33,608 bases of DNA. It comes from a candidate division KSB1 bacterium. Lineage in GTDB: Bacteria > Zhuqueibacterota > Zhuqueibacteria > Residuimicrobiales > Krinioviventaceae. Below the pieces are notes generated by a model. It was not told the DNA's origin and did no database searches. It saw nothing but the letters and a program-made list of their open reading frames with translations. A program made the translations under genes and the position numbers. Shown here piece after piece: positions 1 to 7,041 of the stretch (positions are counted from its first letter, which is position 1; every line of letters starts with the position of its first letter). The stretch spans positions 1 to 33,608 of the forward strand of contig JAPDQV010000009.1 in assembly GCA_034505495.1 (NCBI GenBank), written 5' to 3'.

Positions 1-1623
1 ATCATGAACCATGAGGGGTGCCGCAAACAGATCGATCTCGCCGATGACCCTTTCTTTGGCGTGGGTGGTGTCGATGATCACGACATTTTCTTCTGCAGCG
101 CTGCGCAGGCTCACGGCTTCTGCAGGATAAGACTCTGCCGTCCAATGCCAACGGTCATCTGAACGGTGCAGAACGCGTTCTTCTTCGAGATACTCCAACA
201 CCTCTTGCGTGGCGTCGAGCCCCCCTTCTCCATCGAACCGACTGCCGAACCGCTCTCCAATGTGAAAGGGAAGTTCGAAAGCGGCACATTTGATGTGGCT
301 CAAAAGGATCGACAAATTGTTCGGATCGACGATGGCCGCCTCAGGTGATCCCTCCCAGAAATATTCCGGATGTTCGGCGATATACTGTTCCAGAGGTGCC
401 GAAGACAATACGAGAACGGCTGCGGATGCTTCCAGCCTCCTCCCTGCTCTGCCTGCCTGCTGGACCGTACCGGCGATGGTACCAGGGTACCCTGCAATGA
501 CGGCGGCTTGAAGACTCCCGACATCGATTCCCAGTTCCAGGGCGTTGGTGCTCACCACGCCGATCACTTCTCCGGTCTTAAGACCGCCCTCGATTTCACG
601 GCGCTCGAGCGGCAGATAGCCGCCGCGGTAGCCGCGTACGAGCGAGGCAGGCTTTTTGGCTTTTTTCATTCCTTCGCGCAAATAGGTAAGCAGAATTTCG
701 ACATTCAAGCGGCTTCTGGCGAACACGACGGTCTGGATATGATTAGTAATGAACTGAAGGCTGATCCGTTCGCTTTCGCGAAGGTATGATTTGCGCAACC
801 CCAGTTCTTTGTTGATGACGGGCGGATTATAGAGAATAAAGTGTTTTTCACCGCGCGGCGCCCCGTTTTTATCGATGAGGATGACCGGCTCGCCGATGAG
901 GGTTTCGGCCAGTTCTTTGGGGTTGGCGATCGTGGCTGAGCAGCAAATGAATTGCGGTGCGACGTTGTAGAATTGGCAAATACGCTTCAACCGGCGAATA
1001 ACATTCGCAAAGTGACTCCCGAAAACTCCTCGGTAATGATGGATTTCGTCGATCACCACATAACGCAAATTTTCGAATAATTTGATCCATTGAGTGTGGT
1101 GCGGCAGGATGCCGGTATGCAGCATATCCGGGTTGGTAACGACAATATGGCCGCTGCTTTTGATCGTTCTGCGGATCGAAACCGGCGTATCGCCGTCGAA
1201 TGTAAATGTTTTAATGGCAAAAGGCACACTTTCATGAAGGGGTTCGATCATCGCATGCAGTTCGCTCACCTGATCTTGTGAAAGCGCCTTGGTCGGAAAA
1301 AGATAAAGAGCTCGCGCCGCACCGTCCTTGATAATTCGATCAAGGATAGGCAGATTATAGCACAATGTCTTGCCCGATGCCGTCGGTGTGACGATCACGA
1401 CATTGTGTCCCCTGCTGATTTCTTGATAGGCTTCTGCTTGATGTGAATAGAGCTTATTGATGCCGCGCCTTTTCAAGCCGTCGACAAGTGCAGGATGAAG
1501 GCCGTCGGGAAATTCGACAAAAGTTCCCGATTGCGGCGGCAGAACCTCCCATCGGGAGACGCCGGCCATGAACGAAGAGTCGCGCCGAAGCCGATCCAAT
1601 ATTTGTTCAATGGTAAGTCTCAA
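1..1623 (-). CDS. mrfA: MrfA/YprA-type DEAD/DEAH helicase (3' end outside window)
   Basis: Superfamily 2 ATP-dependent helicase of the YprA/MrfA group, which in Bacillus acts in repair of mitomycin-type DNA damage. I translated 541 residues that run off the left edge, so the C-terminal part, where the family carries a DUF1998/MZB region, is not visible. Seen in order: Walker A TPTASGKT, LFPTKALSQDQ, TNPDMLH, the DEIH box followed by HYRGVFGSH, SATIANPKEL, VVSTNALELGID and QQAGRAGRR. These match Bacillus YprA closely as I remember it, including the N-terminal 60 residues. That match supports the TTG start, whose TTGA overlaps the stop of the upstream dikinase gene and implies translational coupling. 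There is no strong Shine-Dalgarno sequence. The next ATG, 18 codons in, would cut conserved sequence. The nuclease partner MrfB is not in the window. Confidence 0.88.
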   Translation of the reverse strand, partial: MRLTIEQILDRLRRDSSFMAGVSRWEVLPPQSGTFVEFPDGLHPALVDGLKRRGINKLYSHQAEAYQEISRGHNVVIVTPTASGKTLCYNLPILDRIIKDGAARALYLFPTKALSQDQVSELHAMIEPLHESVPFAIKTFTFDGDTPVSIRRTIKSSGHIVVTNPDMLHTGILPHHTQWIKLFENLRYVVIDEIHHYRGVFGSHFANVIRRLKRICQFYNVAPQFICCSATIANPKELAETLIGEPVILIDKNGAPRGEKHFILYNPPVINKELGLRKSYLRESERISLQFITNHIQTVVFARSRLNVEILLTYLREGMKKAKKPASLVRGYRGGYLPLERREIEGGLKTGEVIGVVSTNALELGIDVGSLQAAVIAGYPGTIAGTVQQAGRAGRRLEASAAVLVLSSAPLEQYIAEHPEYFWEGSPEAAIVDPNNLSILLSHIKCAAFELPFHIGERFGSRFDGEGGLDATQEVLEYLEEERVLHRSDDRWHWTAESYPAEAVSLRSAAEENVVIIDTTHAKERVIGEIDLFAAPLMVHD

Positions 1624-3986
1624 GATGGCTTTTGCAGGAGTTTGACAATGCCGTGTTGTCCGTCGAGTGCAATCAGGTCGCCGGTCTTGATTATTTTTGT
1701 AACCTCGGGTATGCCGCTAACGGCCGGCAAATGAAACTCACGCGCAATAATGGCGGCGTGAGAAAGCATGCCGCCGTACTCAAGGACCAATCCGGAAATC
1801 TTCGCTAAAACAGGCGTCCAGCCGGGATCTACTGCCGATGCCACGATAATCTCATTCGCCTCTGCCGATAAGGCTTCTTCGAACGTTTTGATAACCCGTG
1901 CTCTTCCACTAATTATCCCAGCGCTGACCCCTATTCCGAAAAGCACCTTATAATCGGGAACGCGGCATTCAGAATCTGTTCCCTTTAGCTGCCCATTTTC
2001 AGTGTTATTAGCCCAGATCTCAAATTGATGTTTTCGCTTTTGAACAGAATACTCCAACGCGTCTCCTTTTACTGCAGCGCGAATTTCAGAATACTGGAGA
2101 AAAAAGATCTCTTGGGGCTTATCAAGTACACCTTTGCTTTGAAGAATATGGCCGATTTTCAATGCCGCTCTACGGGTAATATATAAAATTTTCTGCCACA
2201 AATCACGCTGATTTTCTCGGCAGGAAACAAATTGAGCGGCAGCATTATAAACCAACTTGAAGATAGTTTTTAAAAGAAATGCCGTAATGCTGAATTTAAT
2301 GTCAAGCGATTTTTGTAGAGATTGATATAAATCGCTGTGCCGCAAATAGATTTCTATATTTTTCTCTTTAAGTAATTCAGGAGGTGCACCGGTCCGTGTT
2401 TTTTTTATGGCATAAATCGACTCACCCCATGTCGGTAGGGAAAAATCCAGACTTTGACTTCGGTGGCCATAGCAATTAATAAATTTTTGCACCTCGTCCT
2501 TATTTTCAACATCGAGGGCATCGAGAGCCGTTTCGGCTTGAACCGATGCGTTGTCCGGCAAACCGCTGAGCAAATCCTGAACTTTGTTTCCACTCTGCAG
2601 GGTCTTTTGCAGAAAATGGTAAAGCAATTCTGCGAAAAGATCGGCAAACGTTATGCTCCAGCGATGGATACTGAGAAAATGATCCGAGAGGCGATATGTG
2701 GATTCCAATATATCGCAAAGATTTTCCAGGTCCTCCTGCTCCAATTGTTCGTTCAATTGCTTTATTTTTTTTTCGCAGACGCTGGAAAAACGGCGCCATT
2801 GTCTGAGATTTAACCATGGAATCCATTGGGGATCTTGAATCAATAATCTGCTCACAAGTGCAGGTAAAGCGCGGCAAATCAAATAAAGCTGTTTATGACG
2901 TTGCGGAGAGAAGAACTGCCGCTTATCCGCAGGCAGCAGGCGGTAAGGAATAATCGAATAAAGAGCACGGAAAGCGTCCAATCGTGCGTAAGGAACGCCT
3001 TCGAATTGAGTAATCAATTTGCTTTGTTTGAACAGCTTTTCCTTTCCCAGATACCACAGCGGATCGGCCAGGGCGCGACGGCTGATAAGAGGAAAAAGAA
3101 AAGACCAGGCCAAAGGTGAAATGGGTCGATCGAATCGTTCGGCAAAAAAAAAGTTTGTCCACTCTCTTTTCTTTTGATCGATGCGAATTTTGCTTTGCTG
3201 CAATGTGGTGATCGGCCTCGCCTGAAAAAGCCACAATCGATTGCGCGCGAACCCCCACTCGATATCCATCGGCTGATGAAAAAGCCGTTCCACGGTTGCA
3301 CCGAGCTGAATGAGCTCGTTTAATCTTTCAGGGTCGACGACAAGATCGGCATAGTCCCCCTCAATTTGATCGATAATTTGATGCGCCGATTTGTCAATAA
3401 TAAATTGCTTCGGAGATGTGCGTCCCGAGACCAAATTTGAACAAGGTCCTCTGACTGCCTCAATAACCATAAGATCCTGGTGACTGAGAGGATGCGAAGT
3501 GAACATTACACCCGAAATTTCGGGCTCGATTTGTTGTTGAATGATGACTGCGATTTCGGTAGACCGGCTCTCCCCTTTCACATGCCTGCGGTAGCTTTTA
3601 ATCTTATTCGAGGCCGCCGAGGACTTGACGGTGATGATGGCTTTAATCAGTTCCTTTTCATCAGACACGTCGAGAACGGTTTCTAATTGTCCGGCTAGAG
3701 ATGTATCCTGAGTATCCTCATAAGGCGCAGAGGAGCGGACTGCAATTTTCCCTTGGGGAAATAGAATGCCCTGCGATTGGAAAATTTTTGCAAGTCGTTG
3801 TCGAAAAAGCCTGCGAACGGCTTCATTTTCAAACTCTAAAAAAGATTTTGTACTGATGACAATGAACGGCGGGACGTTGAAACCTTTCAAGTGCAAAAAG
3901 GCAAGATGACTTGCCTTAAATCCGCAAAGAGACGGAGAGCGGGCAATTTTTTTATAAGAAACAATGAAATCTGGTCTCTTCATCAT
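1620..3986 (-). CDS. PEP-synthase/rifampicin phosphotransferase-like dikinase
   Basis: A 788-residue protein with an N-terminal PPDK-type ATP-grasp domain (about 15-260; VRSSAPYEDT, SGVMFTSHP and DIEWGF...LFQARPIT visible). A divergent middle region follows (about 270-680, with ERFDRPISPLAW). A C-terminal swivelling phosphohistidine domain (about 687-788) carries GGMLSHAAIIARE, with the probable catalytic His at 743. The C-terminal TIM barrel that binds PEP/pyruvate in true PpsA and PPDK is absent. The order ATP-grasp, middle domain, His domain is that of rifampicin phosphotransferase, which transfers the beta-phosphate of ATP to a hydroxyl on a small molecule. The substrate here cannot be told from sequence. 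The start is ATGATG with no obvious ribosome binding site, about 30 nt below a strong terminator. Its stop overlaps the mrfA start. Confidence 0.82.
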   Translation of the reverse strand: MMKRPDFIVSYKKIARSPSLCGFKASHLAFLHLKGFNVPPFIVISTKSFLEFENEAVRRLFRQRLAKIFQSQGILFPQGKIAVRSSAPYEDTQDTSLAGQLETVLDVSDEKELIKAIITVKSSAASNKIKSYRRHVKGESRSTEIAVIIQQQIEPEISGVMFTSHPLSHQDLMVIEAVRGPCSNLVSGRTSPKQFIIDKSAHQIIDQIEGDYADLVVDPERLNELIQLGATVERLFHQPMDIEWGFARNRLWLFQARPITTLQQSKIRIDQKKREWTNFFFAERFDRPISPLAWSFLFPLISRRALADPLWYLGKEKLFKQSKLITQFEGVPYARLDAFRALYSIIPYRLLPADKRQFFSPQRHKQLYLICRALPALVSRLLIQDPQWIPWLNLRQWRRFSSVCEKKIKQLNEQLEQEDLENLCDILESTYRLSDHFLSIHRWSITFADLFAELLYHFLQKTLQSGNKVQDLLSGLPDNASVQAETALDALDVENKDEVQKFINCYGHRSQSLDFSLPTWGESIYAIKKTRTGAPPELLKEKNIEIYLRHSDLYQSLQKSLDIKFSITAFLLKTIFKLVYNAAAQFVSCRENQRDLWQKILYITRRAALKIGHILQSKGVLDKPQEIFFLQYSEIRAAVKGDALEYSVQKRKHQFEIWANNTENGQLKGTDSECRVPDYKVLFGIGVSAGIISGRARVIKTFEEALSAEANEIIVASAVDPGWTPVLAKISGLVLEYGGMLSHAAIIAREFHLPAVSGIPEVTKIIKTGDLIALDGQHGIVKLLQKPS

Positions 3987-4015
3987 GAGGTCGGAAAAGT
4001 GCGGATATTCAGGAT

Positions 4016-4057
4016 AAAACTGCTTTAGGACAGCAGAGGAGTGCTGTCCTAAAGCAG
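4016..4057 (-). terminator. Strong intrinsic terminator after the Sec-lipoprotein gene
   Basis: Perfect 16-bp inverted repeat, CTGCTTTAGGACAGCA at 4020-4035 and its complement at 4042-4057, with a 6-nt loop. On the minus strand it is followed by TTTTA. It lies 6 nt after the stop of the lipoprotein gene and closes the envelope operon. The next gene downstream starts only about 30 nt away. Confidence 0.85.
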
Positions 4058-4063
4058 AGCGGT

Positions 4064-5023
4064 TTATTCAGCAGAAATTTTGGCTTGTGCTTGTAGAAAC
4101 TCATCGACCAAGCGGGATAACTTGGGGTCATCGGCGATGGATTCATCCAAAGGATAACGAAACGTGGTATAGTTGACGATCTTTTTACGATCATTCAACG
4201 TTATCCGCAATTCGCCGAAATATTTACCCAGGCTGGGCGTGGTAACGATAATGGGGATTCTATTATTGCTCGGCTCGACTTTATAGTATTCGCCGCCGAC
4301 AATCACGATATCGATATTCGGAACTTTCGATAAAAGTTCCTGCAGGACTACATATCGGCCGTTGTATAATAGGATGATCAAATCGGCTTTAGCCATCTCG
4401 GCAACGACCTTTTGCGCGGTTTGAACCGGATCGCGACTGATCAGCTTCGGCTCGCCGGCCTGCTCCTGATAGAGGCTTTCCCGTTCATCGCAAAGGCCGA
4501 ATATTCCGACGGTCAACTTTTCAAAGGGCGGTAAGCCTTTTTGCGGCTTTGCGCTTAACTTTTTAAGAACAAAGGGCTCCACAAAAGACTTATCTTCCGG
4601 AAAATACCTGATGTTTGCCGAAACGAACGTTAAACGGTATTTCTGCGACATATTCATCAGATATTTTCCGCCCAAATGAAAGTCTTTGACTGCCAAGTTA
4701 ACGGCGTCATAGCCGAGCAGAGACATTCCCTTCAGCAGATACTCGCTTTGCAGCGCAGCATCCGGGCTAAAGCCTTTCATAAAACCGCCTGCGTCGACGG
4801 TTAGATGAAAGTCGCAGCTGTCTTGCTTTTGAGAAAGTAAGGTTGCTCTCCGAGCTAACCCGCCAAGCGGCTGCTTTCAGCCGCACGGCGTTAAATAACC
4901 GGTGATGTCGTTTGAATGAAAGATCGTAAAAACTGCCGTATCACGATGCTCGGCTGATTTTGAAGAGCAGGCAAATGCAGCCAGCATCGAACTGATGAGA
5001 AAAAGATTACAAATCCATTTCAT
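4064..5023 (-). CDS. UshA/5'-nucleotidase-like lipoprotein, candidate selenoprotein (in-frame TGA at codon 49)
   Basis: Read from ATG at 5023 (good AAGGA ribosome site overlapping the stop of the OmpA gene) through an in-frame TGA at 4877-4879, the frame is otherwise open for 319 codons. Residues 1-24 form an export signal with Cys19 as a possible lipidation site, although the lipobox AFAC is weak. HSNDITGYLTPCG follows, then the TGA, then KQPLGGLARRATLL and VDAGG. As I recall, UshA/SoxB-like proteins of this type carry PCGC...GGLARRA, so the TGA replaces the second Cys and would give a C-G-U redox motif. Metal ligands look partly lost (VDAGG rather than VDAGD, AVNLAVKDF rather than GNHEFD), so nucleotidase activity is doubtful. 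Starting at the later ATG (4780) would remove the signal peptide and the conserved core. The alternative is a nonsense-mutated pseudogene. Last gene of a three-gene envelope operon ending in a terminator. Confidence 0.72.
4841..4879 (-). other. Candidate bacterial SECIS element (UGA plus downstream stem-loop)
   Basis: Immediately after the in-frame UGA (4877-4879), the minus-strand mRNA can fold GGUU-A-GCUC, loop GGA, GAGC-AACC (4841-4860). This is eight base pairs with one bulged A on the 5' side and G at the first two loop positions. There are 25 nt between the UGA and the loop. These values agree with the general bacterial SECIS description (loop about 16-37 nt after UGA, G among the first loop bases, short upper stem). 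A second perfect 7-bp hairpin, GCGGCUG-AAAG-CAGCCGC (4867-4884), contains the UGA itself and could be an alternative or basal fold. SelB binding is inferred only. Confidence 0.55.
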
Positions 5024-5037
5024 AAATGCGTTCCTTA

Positions 5038-7011
5038 CTATTCTTTCTTTTCCAGAGACTGTTCCAATTTGGGCTTGCGTGACGGTTTTTCGCGCGTCAC
5101 TTTAAAGATAATGGTATTTTTATCGACCCGCTGTTCTCCTTCAATGGGATGTTTCAGGTCAAATACGACGCGGGTGTATTTGACCTTTTCTTCGGCGGTA
5201 TAGCCGAGACGGGCGCGTATGAAAGGACCTCGATTGAGAGGAATTTCGTTCTTTTCAGCAATTAAAAAGATGTTTTCGAATGTCAGAGCATATCGATCAG
5301 GATTGCTCAAAACGAGAGGTTTGCCCGGCTTTATTTTACCGTTGCATTCGATGATGATGGTGCGATCATCGACGGCGCGAACCGATCGAATGGCGGTTCC
5401 TTCCGGAATTTCCGGCAGCTGGTTGTAATAAATTCGGAATTCGACGCGTCGGTTCAACTGGCGTCCTTCATCCGTCGTGTTGTCGGCAATCGGTTTCGAT
5501 TCGCCGTAGCCGACCGGCATAAAGAAACGTCTCGGATCGACCTTTTCTTTTTCGCTCAAATATTTCATCACGCTTTCCAGGCGGCGATGGGAAAGATGAA
5601 TATTGTAATCTTCTTCGCCGATCCAATCGGTATGACCGGAAAGCTGCACCAGGGCATTCGGGAAAAGGTTGAGGATTCTTGCAACTCTTTCCATGGTCGG
5701 GTATTCCGACGGCCGGATGTCGGCTTTGTCAAAATCGAAAAAGACGGTCAACAGACCGCTGGTCGAATCGGCTTTGAAGCGCATTTTGCCGGGATCTTCG
5801 GCAATAATCTGATTCACCTGCGCCAGTTTATTCTCCAATTCGCGTTTGAGGCGTTCCAATTCCTCCGCCGTTTGTCGAGCTTTATCGAGTTGATCGCGCA
5901 GTTTCTTTTCGAGATCGCTATAGTCCGGCGGGGCTCCGCCATACTGCGCAGATGCAAAGGGTTCTTCCTTGAGCGCGCGAAAAGCGAAATGGAGCGAGAA
6001 GCGGTGGGCAGCCTCATCGAAAGCAGGAAGCGGCGCATAAGCATAATCGAGCCGAATAAGAGAGTTGCCCAAAGAGGTAGCCGGAATGTTGACGCCGAAA
6101 CCTGCAGCCCACGCGGACGATGAAGGATCGTTAATTCGATAGCCTCCCCGCAGATAAAAGTCGTTGCCGAGCAGTAGCTCGCTGCCCAGGAAAAAGCGCA
6201 GTTTTTCATGCCTGGCCATAACGGCATCGCCGGAAAGGATCAATTCGCTCGAGTTTTCGCCGTCGCTCAAAGGCAGCGTCAGGGCCGCACCGGCGCGATA
6301 GAGCTGGGTAAGGGGCGACTCCCAAGCATCGAATTTAACACCGGTAAAAGAATAATTCTGCAGCGAGGCGCCGACCGAGAGAATTTTCGGGAAGCGCACT
6401 TGAAACCCTGCATCTCCGGCCCAGGTGGTACTCACTTGGCCGACCAAAGATTGCTGAAGGAATTTTCCCCCAAGGCCGATGCCTATCCCCCACTCGCCGG
6501 TTTGGAAATACTTGCCGTAAGCCAAAGCCGCCAGAAGGTCGCCGCTGGTATTGATTCCGCCCAAGGGATTGAAAAACTGGTCCAGCTTTTCGATCGATCC
6601 TTCATCGAAATAGCTCACATCGAGGCCGACTACACCGTATTTGGCATAATTACGCTCGCGAATCGGGGCAAAATCATTGCGGTCTCTTCCAATGGCGTAC
6701 GCGAACGAGAGGTTGCCCTGTTGCGTGTCGCCGATCCAGCTGTTAAAGTTTGCGGCGAGCATCGGCGCCTTTATTCCGCCCAGGGCGCCGACGTTATAGC
6801 GCATCAAATTGACGTCGCCGGTAAGGGCGGTAAAGGCATCCCCCATGGCGATTTGTCGGGCTGCCGGCGAGATTTTTAAGAACGGCAGCCCGCTGTAGCC
6901 GATGCCGTTTTGGGCGCTCGCAGATGTCGTCAAACTAAAGACAAAGAGCGCAGTCGCGGTGAGGGCCGTTTTCCATACGGCCGTCTCTTTATTACTCATT
7001 TTAATCCGCAT
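5038..7011 (-). CDS. PorV/PorQ-like barrel fused to OmpA and AMIN-like domains
   Basis: Outer-membrane protein with an unusual domain set. Numbering is from the longest reading frame (ATG at 7032). The signal peptide ends near ASA-Q41. Residues about 45-352 are a PorV/PorQ/UPF0164-like beta-barrel (ISPAARQIAMGDAFTAL near the start). Residues about 370-412 form a coiled coil. Residues about 428-537 are an OmpA peptidoglycan-binding domain (FFDFDKADIRP, GHTDWIGEEDYN, LSHRRLESV; the binding Asp and Arg are present). Residues about 547-646 resemble an AMIN domain (RARLGYT...TRVVFDL). It probably ties a surface or secretion-associated barrel to the cell wall. I chose the second ATG (7011), preceded by GGAG at 11 nt, because the longer form puts acidic residues ahead of the signal. 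ATG at 6999 is also possible. Middle gene of the envelope operon, 14 nt before the Sec-lipoprotein gene. Confidence 0.85.
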   Translation of the reverse strand: MRIKMSNKETAVWKTALTATALFVFSLTTSASAQNGIGYSGLPFLKISPAARQIAMGDAFTALTGDVNLMRYNVGALGGIKAPMLAANFNSWIGDTQQGNLSFAYAIGRDRNDFAPIRERNYAKYGVVGLDVSYFDEGSIEKLDQFFNPLGGINTSGDLLAALAYGKYFQTGEWGIGIGLGGKFLQQSLVGQVSTTWAGDAGFQVRFPKILSVGASLQNYSFTGVKFDAWESPLTQLYRAGAALTLPLSDGENSSELILSGDAVMARHEKLRFFLGSELLLGNDFYLRGGYRINDPSSSAWAAGFGVNIPATSLGNSLIRLDYAYAPLPAFDEAAHRFSLHFAFRALKEEPFASAQYGGAPPDYSDLEKKLRDQLDKARQTAEELERLKRELENKLAQVNQIIAEDPGKMRFKADSTSGLLTVFFDFDKADIRPSEYPTMERVARILNLFPNALVQLSGHTDWIGEEDYNIHLSHRRLESVMKYLSEKEKVDPRRFFMPVGYGESKPIADNTTDEGRQLNRRVEFRIYYNQLPEIPEGTAIRSVRAVDDRTIIIECNGKIKPGKPLVLSNPDRYALTFENIFLIAEKNEIPLNRGPFIRARLGYTAEEKVKYTRVVFDLKHPIEGEQRVDKNTIIFKVTREKPSRKPKLEQSLEKKE

Positions 7012-7041
7012 GATGGAATTGTCTCCATTCATTTTCTAAAC

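Noticed and set aside
1620..3986. Phosphoenolpyruvate synthase or pyruvate phosphate dikinase
   Set aside because: The C-terminal PEP/pyruvate-binding barrel is absent; the frame ends right after the phosphohistidine domain.
4064..4780. A complete 238-residue gene starting at ATG 4780
   Set aside because: It would lack a signal peptide and the conserved PCG...GGLARRA and VDAGG parts that lie in frame directly upstream; the start has no good ribosome site. The full reading through TGA explains the sequence better.
4064..5023. Simple pseudogene through a nonsense mutation
   Set aside because: Not excluded, but the stop is TGA at the exact family Cys position, the rest of the frame is intact, and a SECIS-like hairpin follows at the right distance. 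These coincidences make decay the less likely reading.
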